Positions 21,052 to 32,913 of a DNA stretch of 32,913 nucleotides are shown here, piece by piece. The stretch is taken from NCBI GenBank assembly GCA_025351025.1, contig JANXWR010000309.1:1-32913 (forward strand). Direction: 5' to 3'. The notes below the pieces were generated by a model that worked only from the letters and a program-made list of their open reading frames with translations, ran no database searches and had not been told where the DNA came from. This stretch comes from Burkholderiales bacterium (GTDB lineage Bacteria; Pseudomonadota; Gammaproteobacteria; Burkholderiales; Burkholderiaceae_C). The translations under genes were made by a program, and so were the position numbers. Position 1 is the first letter of the stretch. Every line of letters begins with the position of its first letter.

Positions 21052-21822
21052 ATGCGCATCGCCACGCCCCTGCTCTGCCTGCTCGCCCTCGCCTCGCAAG
21101 CCGCGCTGGCCGACGACGCCGAGCCTTCGACGACACCGTATCGGCCCAGCGTCTCGACGCCGGCCGCGCTTTCCGCGCCCGGTTGGCTCGAGATCGAGGC
21201 CGGCTACGAGCACGACCACGGCGGCGCAGGCGCCCGCCGCGACAGCGTGCCGACGACGTTCAAGCTCGCCTTCTCGCCCGACTGGGGCATCCGCGTCGGC
21301 CAGGAGGCGTGGGTCCGCCAAAGCGACGACAGTGGCCGCCTCAGCGGCATCGGCGACACCAGCGTCGTCCTGAAGCGGCGCTTCGAGATCAACGACAAGC
21401 AGGCCTTCGGTCTCGAGGCCGGCGTGACCGTGCCGACCGGCAGGCGCGGCATCGGCAGCAGCAGCGGCAAGCCCGACTACGGCATCAACGCCATCTACAG
21501 CGCCGACTTCGGCGACTGGCACACCGACCTCAACCTGGTGACGACACGGCTCGGCCAGACCGACCCAGGTGCCTCACGCGGTCAACTGCTCTGGGCGGCA
21601 TCGCTGTCGCGTGCGCTGAACGACCAGTGGGGCGTCGTCGGCGAGTTCTCCGGCACGCATGAGCACGGCGCCGGCAACACCAGCCAGTTCCTGCTCGCCG
21701 CGAGCTACAACCTCGACAAGCGCCTGACCCTCGACGCCGGCGCCGCGCGCAGCCTGCGCGCCGGCACGCCGGTGTGGTCGGCGTTCACCGGCTTCACCTG
21801 GCTCGCGGCCCGATTGTTCTAG
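21052..21822 (+). CDS. Predicted outer-membrane (MetA/phenol-degradation-like 'transporter') protein
   Basis: Signal peptide MRIATPLLCLLALASQAALADD, repeated amphipathic strands, C-terminal Phe (FTWLAARLF). Confidence 0.7.
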   Translation: MRIATPLLCLLALASQAALADDAEPSTTPYRPSVSTPAALSAPGWLEIEAGYEHDHGGAGARRDSVPTTFKLAFSPDWGIRVGQEAWVRQSDDSGRLSGIGDTSVVLKRRFEINDKQAFGLEAGVTVPTGRRGIGSSSGKPDYGINAIYSADFGDWHTDLNLVTTRLGQTDPGASRGQLLWAASLSRALNDQWGVVGEFSGTHEHGAGNTSQFLLAASYNLDKRLTLDAGAARSLRAGTPVWSAFTGFTWLAARLF

Positions 21823-24461
21823 GCGACGGCCAGCGCTTCGGCGAGATAGGGCGCGGTCTTCCCTGCCGACGCAGCGACATCGCGCGGCACGCCGGCGGCG
21901 ACGATGCGCCCGCCTTTGTCGCCCGCACCGGGCCCGATGTCGATCACCCAGTCGCAGCCGGCGACGACGCGCATGTCGTGCTCGACGACGATGACGGTGT
22001 TGCCGGCGTCGACGAGCTGGCCGAGCTGCGCCACCAGCTTGTCGACGTCGGCCGGATGCAGCCCGGTGGTCGGCTCGTCGAGCACGTAGAGCGTGCGCCC
22101 GCGCTGCTGGCGCTGCAGCTCGGTGGCAAGCTTGATGCGCTGCGCCTCGCCGCCCGAGAGCTCGGTCGCCGGCTGGCCGAGGCGCAGGTAGCCGAGGCCG
22201 ATCTCGTGCAGCACGCGCAGCGGACGCTGCACCGCGGGCTCGTCGGCGAAGAAGGCAAGCGCCGCGTCGACCGTCATGGCGAGCACGTCGGCGATCGTCT
22301 TCTCGCGCAGCGTGATGCTCAAGGTCTCGGGGTTGTAGCGCGCGCCATGGCAGGTCGGGCATGGCGCATAAACGCTCGGCAAGAAGAGCAGCTCGACCGA
22401 GACGAAGCCTTCGCCCTCGCAGGTCGGGCAGCGGCCCTTGGCGACATTGAACGAGAAGCGGCCTGCGTCGTAACGGTGCCGGCGCGCCGCCGGCGTCGCC
22501 GCGAACAGGCGCCGCACCGGATCGAAGAGGCCGGTATAAGTCGCCAGGTTGGAGCGCGGCGTGCGGCCGATCGGCTTCTGGTCGACGCAGACGAGGCGGC
22601 GGATCGCCTCGGCGCCGGAGGCGATGCGTCCGACGGTCTGCGTGCGCGCCGCTTCGGACGCGCCGGCCTCGACCTCGCCTTCGGTGTCGATCCTGTCGCC
22701 GTCGTCTTCGTCGCGCCGGTGCGCGCCCAGGTGCGCGCCGACGAGGTCGAGCAAGGCCTGGCTCACCAGGCTCGACTTGCCCGAGCCAGAGACGCCAGTC
22801 ACCGCCGTCATGCAGCCGAGCGGGAACGACGCGTCGGTGCCGTGCAGGTTGTTGCGCACGATGCCTTCGAGGCGCAGCCAGCCCTGCGGCGAGCGCAAGG
22901 TAAGCGCCTTCACCGACGCGCTCGCTGACGGAAAGAGGTGGCGCCGCGTCACCGACGCCGCGACATCGGCAAGGCCTGGCGGCAGCCCGCTGTAGACCAC
23001 CTGCCCACCGCCCGTGCCCGCACCAGGCCCGACATCGACCAGCCAGTCGGCGCGACGCATCACGTCGAGATCGTGCTCGACGACGAAGAGCGAATTGCCC
23101 GCCGTCTTCAGCCGCTGCAGCGCATCGAGCAGCGCCTCGGCGTCGGCCGGATGCAGGCCTGCCGACGGCTCGTCGAGCACGTAGACGACGCCGAAGAGCT
23201 GAGAGCCGAGCTGGGTTGCCAGGCGCAGCCGCTGCAGCTCGCCCGGCGAGAGCGTCGGCGTGCTGCGCTCCAGCGCCAGGTAGCCGAGTCCCAGGCCGGT
23301 CAGCGTCGTGACCCGGGCGACGATCTCGCGCGTGATGCGCTGCGCGGCGATGCGCTTTTCTTCCGAGAAGTTGCCGGTACGTCGAACGTCGGGCGCACCG
23401 GCATGCGCAGAGCCGCCAGCGGCGACGCGTCGAGCGGTGTCGCGCTTCGCCGTCTGCCGGTCGAGCACGCTCGCTTCACCGTCGCCGGCGAGACGGCCAT
23501 CGGCGGCCGGCGCCAACACCTGCGCGAGCGCGGCCAGCGGCAGCCGCGCCAGCTCACCGATGTCGCGGCCCGCGAAGGTAACGGCGAGCGCCTCGCGTTT
23601 CAGGCGCTTGCCGTCGCAGAGCGGGCAGACGCTGCCGACCAGGAAGGCCGAGACGCGTTTCTTGATGATCGCGCTCTGCGTCGTCGCGAAGGCCTGCAGC
23701 ACGTAGCGGCGGGCGCTCGTGAACGTGCCCATGTAGCTCGGCTCCATCTTCTCTCGCCGCGCCGCGCGCGCTTCGGCCAGCGAGAAGCCGGCGTAGACGG
23801 GGACCGTCGGTTGCTCGTCGGTGAAAAGGATCCAGTCTCGCGTCTTCTTCGGCAGCTCGCGCCAGGGCACGTCGACGTCGTGGCCGAGCGTAGTCAGGAT
23901 GTCGCGCAGGTTCTGGCCGTGCCAGGCCGGCGGCCAAGCCGCCACGGCGCGCTCGCGGATCGTCAGGCGGTCGTCGGGAACGAGCGATCGCTCGGTGACC
24001 TCATGCACGCGGCCCAGGCCATGGCAGCGCGGGCAGGCGCCGGCCGGCGTGTTCGGCGAGAAGTCCTCCGCGTAGAGCATCGGCTGCTTCGGCGGGTAGG
24101 CGCCGGCGCGCGAATAGAGCATGCGCAGAAGGTTGGAGATCGTCGTCATGCTGCCCACCGAAGAGCGGGCCGTCGGGCTGCCGCGCTGCTGCTGCAGGGC
24201 CACTGCGGGCGGCAGGCCGTCGATCGAATCGACGTCGGGTGCGCCGACCTGCTCGATCAGGCGCCGCGCATACGGCGCCACCGATTCGAAGTAGCGCCGC
24301 TGGGCTTCGGCATAGAGCGTACCGAAAGCGAGCGAGGACTTGCCCGAACCGGAGATGCCGGTGAAGACGACAAGCGCGTCGCGCGGGATGTCGACGTCGA
24401 TATTCTTGAGGTTGTGCTCGCGTGCGCCGCGCACGCGAACCCACCCCGTGGTGAGAGCCAT
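21819..24461 (-). CDS. UvrA-like ATPase (UvrA2 / DrrC-like paralogue)
   Basis: 880 aa. Two Walker A motifs ([20 protein letters not shown]), two [12 protein letters not shown] / [12 protein letters not shown] signatures, and zinc motifs [22 protein letters not shown]...CPTCHG. Confidence 0.9.
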   Translation of the reverse strand: MALTTGWVRVRGAREHNLKNIDVDIPRDALVVFTGISGSGKSSLAFGTLYAEAQRRYFESVAPYARRLIEQVGAPDVDSIDGLPPAVALQQQRGSPTARSSVGSMTTISNLLRMLYSRAGAYPPKQPMLYAEDFSPNTPAGACPRCHGLGRVHEVTERSLVPDDRLTIRERAVAAWPPAWHGQNLRDILTTLGHDVDVPWRELPKKTRDWILFTDEQPTVPVYAGFSLAEARAARREKMEPSYMGTFTSARRYVLQAFATTQSAIIKKRVSAFLVGSVCPLCDGKRLKREALAVTFAGRDIGELARLPLAALAQVLAPAADGRLAGDGEASVLDRQTAKRDTARRVAAGGSAHAGAPDVRRTGNFSEEKRIAAQRITREIVARVTTLTGLGLGYLALERSTPTLSPGELQRLRLATQLGSQLFGVVYVLDEPSAGLHPADAEALLDALQRLKTAGNSLFVVEHDLDVMRRADWLVDVGPGAGTGGGQVVYSGLPPGLADVAASVTRRHLFPSASASVKALTLRSPQGWLRLEGIVRNNLHGTDASFPLGCMTAVTGVSGSGKSSLVSQALLDLVGAHLGAHRRDEDDGDRIDTEGEVEAGASEAARTQTVGRIASGAEAIRRLVCVDQKPIGRTPRSNLATYTGLFDPVRRLFAATPAARRHRYDAGRFSFNVAKGRCPTCEGEGFVSVELLFLPSVYAPCPTCHGARYNPETLSITLREKTIADVLAMTVDAALAFFADEPAVQRPLRVLHEIGLGYLRLGQPATELSGGEAQRIKLATELQRQQRGRTLYVLDEPTTGLHPADVDKLVAQLGQLVDAGNTVIVVEHDMRVVAGCDWVIDIGPGAGDKGGRIVAAGVPRDVAASAGKTAPYLAEALAVA

Positions 24462-24575
24462 CCGGTCTCCTGGGATCGGCCAAGGCGAGCGACGCGATGG
24501 CGTCGCGCCGCTACAGGCTTGGCAGGCGGCGCGCCCGCGCCCCGCGTCAGTGGCGCGGTGCCGCCCTCCGGCCCA

Positions 24576-25628
24576 TCACCGTTCGCGCTCGTTCTTGTTG
24601 CCGCCGCCTCGATTCTCGTTGCCGGGCTCGGCGCGACCGGGCTGCGGCTGATGCGCTTGCGGGCGCTCGCCGCGCGGCGCTTCCACCCGCTGCGGCTGCG
24701 GCTGCGGCTGCGGTTGCGGTTGCGCTTGCATCGGCGCTTGCGCATGCGGCTGGACCTGCTGCTGCGCATGCATCTGCTGCGGCATCGGCGCGCCGCCGTG
24801 CTGCCCCGTCGCCTCGGGACGATCGCCGCGACGGTCGTGCGCCATCACCGGCGGCGCACCTTCGCCGCGAGCGAGGTCGCGACGCGGCGGCGGCGGCACG
24901 TTGCCGGCTGGCCGGTCCGTCGGTCGACCACGCATCGGTTCGGCACCGTGCTGCTCGGCGGGGCGCGGCATGGCCGCGAGCGTCGGCGCGCCGTGGTTGA
25001 ACGCGGCGCGTTGCTCGGGCGTGCGCATCGCCACCTGCTCGTGATGCTGCTGCATCTGCGTCGGCGCGAAGTGATGCTCGGCGTTGGCCAGACGCTCTTC
25101 GCGGCCCGGCCGCGCCATCACGCCGCCCTGCCCGCCATTGAAACTGACGCGTGTGTGGTTCTCGGCGACCGGCGCGTTGTAGACGTTGCGGATGATGGTC
25201 GTGTTGGAGATGTTGTTGACGGTGCGGTTGTAGTTGAAAACGCCGCCGCGCCAGTAGCCGCCGTGATAGCCGCTGCCGATATAGCCGTAGCCGTAGTTCA
25301 CGCCGCCGTAGAAGCCGACGCGCGGACCCCAGTAGCCGCCGTGCCAGAAGTAGCCGCCGCCGCCCCAGCCCCACCAGCCGGGCGTCCAGAGCAGGCCGAC
25401 CGCGGGCGGCGCGACCCAGGTGCCGGGCACCCAGAAGTAGTCGGCGGCGATCGGGTCCCAGCGCCAGTACCCGGGTGTCCACAGGTAACCCGAGGCGGGA
25501 ATCTCCGGCTGCACGTAGACCGGCAGCGGCGGCGGTGCGATGTTGACCGAGATCGAGATGGCGGCATGTGCCGCCAGGGGCAGCGCTGCCGCGAGGGCGA
25601 CGGCGCAGAGCATGCGTTGTAGCTTCAT
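24576..25628 (-). CDS. YXWGXW-repeat protein with Pro/Gln/His-rich low-complexity tail
   Basis: Start trimmed to [22 protein letters not shown] (signal peptide). Repeats [38 protein letters not shown]. Tail [29 protein letters not shown]. Confidence 0.85.
   Translation of the reverse strand: MKLQRMLCAVALAAALPLAAHAAISISVNIAPPPLPVYVQPEIPASGYLWTPGYWRWDPIAADYFWVPGTWVAPPAVGLLWTPGWWGWGGGGYFWHGGYWGPRVGFYGGVNYGYGYIGSGYHGGYWRGGVFNYNRTVNNISNTTIIRNVYNAPVAENHTRVSFNGGQGGVMARPGREERLANAEHHFAPTQMQQHHEQVAMRTPEQRAAFNHGAPTLAAMPRPAEQHGAEPMRGRPTDRPAGNVPPPPRRDLARGEGAPPVMAHDRRGDRPEATGQHGGAPMPQQMHAQQQVQPHAQAPMQAQPQPQPQPQPQRVEAPRGERPQAHQPQPGRAEPGNENRGGGNKNERER
24690..24725. repeat. In-frame hexanucleotide tandem repeat (4 perfect ctgcgg plus 2 degenerate units) encoding the PQ tract
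   Basis: ctgcgg ctgcgg ctgcgg ctgcgg ttgcgg ttgcgc read directly. Confidence 0.9.
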
Positions 25629-25753
25629 GAGAGCCTTTCGATGCGACCGGCGTCGCGATGCTATGACAACGCGCGCGACTGACGACCGGACGACCGGGCG
25701 CGGACCCGATCTGTAAAGTTCCGTTGCGCACCGGCAATGACCAAACCCCACGC

Positions 25754-26455
25754 TCAGCCGGGGATCAGCCGATAGCCGACCCCGGTCTCGGTGACCAGCA
25801 TCTTCGGCTGTGCCGGGTCGTCCTCGAGCTTGTGGCGCAGGTTGCCCATGAAGACGCGCAGGTAGTGGTTGTGCTCGATGTGCGAAGGCCCCCAGACCTC
25901 GCGCAGCAGATGGCGGTGCGTCAGCACGCGGCCGGCGTTGGCGACGAGCACGCCGAGCAGCCGGTACTCGATCGGCGTGAGATGGACCGCGACGCCGCCC
26001 TTTTTGACGATGCGTGCGGCGCGATCAATTTCGACGTCGCCCAAGGTCACCGTCGATGCCGCGTCGCCGCCGCGCGCGCCCTGCTGCCGGCGCATGTGCG
26101 CCCGCACGCGTGCCAGCAGCTCCGACACGCCGAAGGGCTTTTCGATGTAGTCGTCGGCACCGGCGTCGAGGGCGCGCACCTTGTCGTGCTCGTCGGAGCG
26201 GGCCGAGAGCACGATCACCGGCACCTGCGACCAGCCGCGCAGCTCGCGGATCAGCTCGGTGCCGTCGCCGTCGGGCAGGCCGAGGTCGGCGATGACCAGG
26301 TCGGGCCGGCGCGTCGCCGCATCGACCAGGCCTTGCTTCGCGGTCTCGGCCTCGAACACGCGCCAGCCTTCGGCCTCGAGCGAAGTGCGGACGAAGCGAC
26401 GGATGTGCGGGTCGTCTTCGACCAGCAGGACGACGAGCGCGGTCTCGGCCATCAT
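25754..26455 (-). CDS. kdpE: KdpE response regulator (OmpR family)
   Basis: MMAETALVVLLVEDDPHIRRFVRTSLEAEGWRVFEAETAKQGLVDAATRRPDLVIADLGLPDGDG; winged-helix C-terminus. ATGA overlap with the kdpD stop. Confidence 0.95.
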   Translation of the reverse strand: MMAETALVVLLVEDDPHIRRFVRTSLEAEGWRVFEAETAKQGLVDAATRRPDLVIADLGLPDGDGTELIRELRGWSQVPVIVLSARSDEHDKVRALDAGADDYIEKPFGVSELLARVRAHMRRQQGARGGDAASTVTLGDVEIDRAARIVKKGGVAVHLTPIEYRLLGVLVANAGRVLTHRHLLREVWGPSHIEHNHYLRVFMGNLRHKLEDDPAQPKMLVTETGVGYRLIPG

Positions 26456-29187
26456 GCGGCTGCGGCCGGCGCCGCTGCTTCGGTGACCTCGCCCGGCGCA
26501 TCGGCGGCGCCGTCGAACGCAGGCGGCCTGCCCAGCGGCAGGCTGAAGCTGAACGCGGCGCCGCCCTCGGCCCGGTTGGCGACGCTGATCGTGCCGCCGT
26601 GCGCCGCGACGATGGCCTTGCAGATCGCCAGGCCGAGGCCGACGCCGGAGACCGCCGATTCGCGCGCGCCGCGCGTGACCTTCTCGAAGATCGCCTTCTC
26701 CTGGCCGACGCGCACGCCCGGCCCGTCGTCGGCGACCACGACATGCATCAGCGCCTCGTCGGCGTGCGCCGAGATGCGCACCGTGGCAATGGGCGGCGTG
26801 TACTTGGCGGCGTTCTCGAGCAGGTTGACGAGCACGCGCTCGATCAGCACGGCATCGCACTCGACCAGAGGCAGGCCGGCGGCCAACGCCGTCTCGACGC
26901 GGCGCGGCACGAGTACGCGCGCCGCCGCACGTACCGCGCTGCCGACGATCTCTTCGATCGAATGCCAGTCGCGGCGCAGCCGCACCTCGCCGCTCTCGAT
27001 GCGCGCCATGTCGAGCAGGTTGTTGACCTGCGTGCTCATGCGCAGCGCCTCGGCGCGCATCGCCTGCGCGATCTCCGACTGCTCGGCGCTGAGCGCCGGC
27101 CGCGTCAGGCCCAGGCTCTCGGCCAGGCCGACCAGCCCGGCAAGCGGCGTGCGCAGGTCGTGCGAAAGCGCGGCGAGCAGCGAGTTGCGCAGGCGCTCCG
27201 ATTCGATCTGCACCGTCGCGCCGCGCGCCACGTCGACGTAGTGGACGCGCTCGAGCGCGATCGCCGTCAGTGCGGCGAAGGTCTCGAGCTGGCGGCGCTG
27301 CTCGGGCACGAGCAGCAGCCGCGGCTCCTCGGGCTTGAGGGCGAGCACGCCGCGCGTTCGCATCGGTGCCCTCAGCGGCAGGTAGAGCCAGGCGCTGCCT
27401 GGCAAGGTGTCGGTGCCCAGCCCGGCCGTCCGCGCATGGTCGAAGGCCCAGCGCGCCGTGCCGGCGTCGAGGCCGGCGCCTTCGGACCGGGGCGCGATCG
27501 AGACCAGGCGGTCGTCGGCGTCGAGCACGAAGATGTGAGCGCTGGCACGGAACTCGCGCGCCACCGCCCACTCGGCCGCCTCGACCACCTGCTCGACCGC
27601 GAGCACGCTCGACAGGTCGCGCGCCACTTCGAACAGCGAATGCGAGCGCCGCTCACGATGCGTCGCGATGCGCGCCTGGTAGCGCAGGCCGGCGGTGAGC
27701 TGGCCGACGATCAGGCCGACGGCCAGCATGACGCCGAAGGTCAGCAGGTACTGGACGTCGGAGACGCTGAACGAGAGCTTGGGCGGCACGAAGAAATAGT
27801 CGAAGGCGGCGACGTTGAGGAGCGAAGCGAGCGCCGCCGGGCCGCGCCCCCAGCGCAGCGCGACGCCGAGCACCGCCAGCAGGAACAGCATGACGATGTT
27901 CGGCAGGTCGAGCACCGCCTCGAGCGGCAGCGCCGCCGCGGTAAGGACGGCGCAGGCCGCCGCCGCGACGAGGTAGCCGGCCGGCCGGAAGCCGGTACCG
28001 GTCGCTTCCGAATCGCGCGACGGCCGGGAAGGCACGCGGCCCGGCCGGGAAGGCGCGCCGATCTCGATCAGGTCGACGTCGGGCGCCAGGCGGCCGAGCT
28101 GCTGCGCCAGCGTGCCCGCCGGCCGCCAGACGCTCGCCTGGTTGTGGCCCATGACGATCTTCGAGAGGTTGTGCTGGCGCGCGTGGCCGACCACTGCCGT
28201 GGCGACGCCCGCGCTCGGCAGCACCGCCGTCGTCGCGCCCATCTCTTCGGCGAGCTTCAAGGCGCGCAGGATCCGCTCACGTTTCTCGTTAGGCAGCCGC
28301 TGCAGGGCCGGCGTCTCGACGTAGACGGCGTGCCACGACACGGCGAGCTGCTGGGCCAGCAGGGCAGCGCTGCGCACGATGTGCTCGGCGCCGTCACGGG
28401 GGCCGACGCAGCACAGCACCGCGCTCTCGGTCTTCCAGACGCAGCCGATCGCGCGCTCGACGCGCCAGGCCTGGACGTCGTCCTCGACGCGATCGGCGGT
28501 GCGGCGCAGCGCCAGCTCGCGCAGCGCCATCAGGTTGCCCTTGCGAAAGAAGTTGGCCGCGGCGCGCTCGGCCTGGGTCTCGCCGTAGACCTTGCCGGCC
28601 TTCAGCCGCGCGATCAATTCGTCGGCCGGCGTGTCGACGAGCACGACCTCGTCGGCGCGGTCGAAGAATGTGTCCGGCAGGGTCTCGTGGACGCGGATGC
28701 CGGTGATGCCGCCGACGACGTCGTTCAGGCTCTCGAGATGCTGGACGTTGAGCGTGGTCCAGACATCGATGCCCGCGGCGATCAGCTCCTCGACGTCTTG
28801 CCAGCGCTTCGGATGGCGCGAGCCGGCAACGTTGGAATGGGCCAGCTCGTCGACGAGGATGAGGCCGGGCCGGCGCGCCAGCGCGGCGTCGAGGTCGAAC
28901 TCGGCGAGCGCCGCCGCCTTGCCGTCGCCCACCCGCGTCTTGCGCGGCAACACGTCGAGGCCCTGCAGTTGTGCGATCGTCTCGGCCCGGCCATGCGTCT
29001 CGACCACGCCGGCCATCACGTCGACGCCCGCGGCCCGAGCCGCGCCCGCCGCGACCAGCATGGCGTAGGTCTTGCCGACGCCGGCCGACGAGCCGAAGTA
29101 GATGCGCAGCTTGCCGCGCGAGGCCCGGGCCTCGTCCTCGCGGAGGCGCTCGATCAGCGCGTCGGGGTCGGGGCGCGAGTCGTGCAT
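26452..29187 (-). CDS. kdpD: KdpD sensor histidine kinase
   Basis: Start at MHDSRPDPDALIERL. KdpD N-domain GKLRIYFGSSAGVGKTYAML, USP-like domain, four-TM DUF4118-like block, GAF region, LSHDLRTPLAGL H-box, GVGLGLAICKAIV G-box. Confidence 0.96.
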   Translation of the reverse strand: MHDSRPDPDALIERLREDEARASRGKLRIYFGSSAGVGKTYAMLVAAGAARAAGVDVMAGVVETHGRAETIAQLQGLDVLPRKTRVGDGKAAALAEFDLDAALARRPGLILVDELAHSNVAGSRHPKRWQDVEELIAAGIDVWTTLNVQHLESLNDVVGGITGIRVHETLPDTFFDRADEVVLVDTPADELIARLKAGKVYGETQAERAAANFFRKGNLMALRELALRRTADRVEDDVQAWRVERAIGCVWKTESAVLCCVGPRDGAEHIVRSAALLAQQLAVSWHAVYVETPALQRLPNEKRERILRALKLAEEMGATTAVLPSAGVATAVVGHARQHNLSKIVMGHNQASVWRPAGTLAQQLGRLAPDVDLIEIGAPSRPGRVPSRPSRDSEATGTGFRPAGYLVAAAACAVLTAAALPLEAVLDLPNIVMLFLLAVLGVALRWGRGPAALASLLNVAAFDYFFVPPKLSFSVSDVQYLLTFGVMLAVGLIVGQLTAGLRYQARIATHRERRSHSLFEVARDLSSVLAVEQVVEAAEWAVAREFRASAHIFVLDADDRLVSIAPRSEGAGLDAGTARWAFDHARTAGLGTDTLPGSAWLYLPLRAPMRTRGVLALKPEEPRLLLVPEQRRQLETFAALTAIALERVHYVDVARGATVQIESERLRNSLLAALSHDLRTPLAGLVGLAESLGLTRPALSAEQSEIAQAMRAEALRMSTQVNNLLDMARIESGEVRLRRDWHSIEEIVGSAVRAAARVLVPRRVETALAAGLPLVECDAVLIERVLVNLLENAAKYTPPIATVRISAHADEALMHVVVADDGPGVRVGQEKAIFEKVTRGARESAVSGVGLGLAICKAIVAAHGGTISVANRAEGGAAFSFSLPLGRPPAFDGAADAPGEVTEAAAPAAAA

Positions 29188-29203
29188 CACGCGAAAGCCG
29201 GTT

Positions 29204-29618
29204 TCAAAGCCACTTGGCGCGACGGAACATCCACCACATGAACACACACGCGACCGCGATGATGCCGAGCGCGGCCGGATAGCCCCAGGGCAGCTTCAGC
29301 TCGGGCATGTTCTGGAAGTTCATGCCCCAGATGCCGGCGAAGGCAGTCGCCACCGCGAAGATGCCGGCCCAGGCCGCCAGCGAAGAGCGTGTCGTCGTAC
29401 TCCTCGATCTTCGGCCGCTGGTGGCTGTGCCTGGCGTCCTCGATCGCCAGCTCGTGCAGGCCGAACTCCTCCTGCATCTTCGAGAGCTCTTCGGGCGTTG
29501 CGTCCTTCAGCGCCACCCAGACAAAGCAGCCGGGCCTGGTCAGGTAGTCGCTGATCCCGTCGAGCGGGCAATCGGCGAGCTTGGCGCCGTCTTTGTAGGC
29601 CACGCAGTTGATGAGCAT
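29204..29618 (-). pseudogene. corA: corA magnesium/cobalt transporter remnant: N- and C-termini joined by a large internal deletion with frameshift
   Basis: Frame 1 from ATG at 29618: MLINCVAYKDGAKLADCPLDGISDYLTRPGCFVWVALKDATPEELSKMQEEFGLHELAIEDARHSHQRPKIEEYDDTLFA. Different frame ending at 29204: LAAWAGIFAVATAFAGIWGMNFQNMPELKLPWGYPAALGIIAVACVFMWWMFRRAKWL*, which contains the GMN pore motif. Junction near 29380/29381. Confidence 0.88.
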
Positions 29619-29701
29619 GGTGCGGCGCCTTCCCGGACGGTTGCGACCGGGCGATTCTAGGAGCCGGTCGACGCGCGCCGGCGCCGGCACGGGTCAGGTC
29701 G

Positions 29702-30280
29702 TCACGATCTGGCCGCGGCATCGAGCGCGAGATTGAGCGCCAGCACGTTGACGCGCGGCTCGCCGAGAAAGCCGAGCACCCGCGCCTGCGCGTGCTCGGC
29801 GACGAGGGCGCGCACCCGCTCGGCCGACATGCCGCGAACGCGCGCGACGCGCGCCACCTGGTACTCGGCCGCGGCCAGGCTGATCTCGGGATCGAGACCG
29901 CTCGCCGAGGTGGTGACGAGGTCGACGGGCACGGGCGCCGCATTGCCCAGGTCGGCGGCGCGCAGTGCCTCGACGCGGCCCTTGACCGCGTCGACCAGCG
30001 CAGGGTTGGTGGGGCCCAGGTTCGAACCGCCCGAGTTGGCCGCGTTGTTCGCCATCGGCGACGTCGCCGACGGGCGGCCCCAGAAGTTCTTCGGATCGCT
30101 GAAGCTCTGGCCGATCAGCAGCGAGCCAACGACCTTGCCGTCGCGCTCGACCAGGCTGCCCGCCGCCTGATGCGGAAACACGGCGCGGGCGATGCCGGTG
30201 ATGGCAAACGGGTAGGCGATGCCGGTGAGCAGAGACAGCAGCACGAAGAGGACGAGTGCCGGTCGGACGAGGGTGTTCAT
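29702..30280 (-). CDS. kdpC: K+-transporting ATPase subunit KdpC
   Basis: 192 aa. N-terminal [46 protein letters not shown]. Confidence 0.96.
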   Translation of the reverse strand: MNTLVRPALVLFVLLSLLTGIAYPFAITGIARAVFPHQAAGSLVERDGKVVGSLLIGQSFSDPKNFWGRPSATSPMANNAANSGGSNLGPTNPALVDAVKGRVEALRAADLGNAAPVPVDLVTTSASGLDPEISLAAAEYQVARVARVRGMSAERVRALVAEHAQARVLGFLGEPRVNVLALNLALDAAARS

Positions 30281-30295
30281 GGTTGCCTTGGAGGG

Positions 30296-32383
<2,088 letters not shown>

Positions 32384-32388
32384 GGCGC

Positions 32389-32913
32389 TCACTTGCCTGA
32401 AAAGAGCATGAAGTGCTCGACGACGGGGCCCAGGGCGAGCGCCGGCACATAGTTCAGGAGGCCGACCAGGATCACGGTGCCGATCAGCAGCAGCACGAAC
32501 AGCGGCCCGTGCGTCGGCAGCGTTCCCGCCGTCACCGGTAGTCGTTTCTTGGCGGCCAGCGAGCCGGCGACCGCGAGCACCGGGACGATCACCGCGAAGC
32601 GGCCGAACCACATCGCAATCGCCAGCATGACGTTGTAGAAGGTCGTGTTCGCGGACAAGCCTGCGAAGGCGCTGCCGTTGTTGTTGGCCGCCGAACTGAA
32701 GGCGTAGAGGATCTCGGAAAAGCCGTGCGCGCCGGGGTTGGCGATGCCCGCCTTGCCGGCGTCCAGGCCGACCGCGATGGCGGTGCCGGCCAGCACCAGG
32801 ATCGGCGTGACGAGGATCGCCACGGCGACCATCTTCATGTCGTAGCTCTCGATCTTCTTGCCGAGGTACTCGGGCGTGCGGCCGATCATCAGCCCGGCGA
32901 TGAAGACGGTGAG
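32389..32913 (-). CDS. kdpA: K+-transporting ATPase subunit KdpA (C-terminal part; 5' end beyond window)
   Basis: [28 protein letters not shown]...[23 protein letters not shown]. KdpA selectivity-filter region; stops at 32389. Confidence 0.95.
   Translation of the reverse strand, partial: LTVFIAGLMIGRTPEYLGKKIESYDMKMVAVAILVTPILVLAGTAIAVGLDAGKAGIANPGAHGFSEILYAFSSAANNNGSAFAGLSANTTFYNVMLAIAMWFGRFAVIVPVLAVAGSLAAKKRLPVTAGTLPTHGPLFVLLLIGTVILVGLLNYVPALALGPVVEHFMLFSGK

Noticed and set aside
24489-24506. Perfect 7-bp hairpin gcgacgc-gatg-gcgtcgc between the uvrA-like start and the YXWGXW stop
   Set aside because: No U-tract on either strand, and short GC hairpins are expected by chance at this GC content. 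Not called as a terminator.
24690-24725. Could the ctgcgg array be a CRISPR or regulatory repeat?
   Set aside because: Units are 6 bp with no spacers, in frame within a coding sequence. It is a simple microsatellite encoding Pro-Gln.
22938-25622. 894-codon plus-strand open frame opposite the UvrA-like and YXWGXW genes, including an LRLRLRLRL tract
   Set aside because: The LR tract is the antisense of the PQ repeat. There is no domain signature, so it is an antisense shadow ORF.
26599-29241. 880-codon plus-strand open frame opposite kdpD
   Set aside because: Antisense shadow with no family motifs; kdpD on the other strand is unambiguous.
29677-29688. 12-bp perfect palindrome gccggcgccggc between kdpC and the corA remnant
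   Set aside because: Pure GC palindrome in a high-GC background with no associated motif; probably chance.

Overview
This is a 32.9-kb window of high-GC DNA, probably betaproteobacterial (Burkholderiales-like; inferred from gene content and codon bias only). It is densely coding, mostly on the minus strand. On the minus strand: (1) a reductive pyrimidine/hydantoin catabolism operon (hyuC-like amidohydrolase, hydA, preT, preA, then an ABC ATPase running off the left edge), with a dispersed palindromic repeat between hydA and preT; (2) a DUF1272 / histone-deacetylase-like / FAD-monooxygenase cluster; (3) a stop-start-overlapping trio of cupredoxin-like protein, GGDEF-EAL protein and beta-barrel protein; (4) a second overlapping trio of AI-2E-family transporter, cytochrome P450 and orphan LivK-type substrate-binding protein; (5) a UvrA-like paralogue and a YXWGXW-repeat protein; (6) the kdpA(partial)-B-C / kdpD-E potassium operon, with an internally deleted, frameshifted corA remnant between kdpC and kdpD. 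On the plus strand: an SPFH/prohibitin protein, psd, a D-2-hydroxyacid dehydrogenase, ku and an outer-membrane-like protein. I saw no rRNA, tRNA, CRISPR array, prophage or transposase. I do not see an unmistakable new defence or mobile system. The most unusual observations are the corA remnant, whose shifted frame stops exactly on the kdpD start codon, the palindromic element with a second nested inverted repeat in the pyrimidine operon, and the two tightly coupled trios of unrelated functions.
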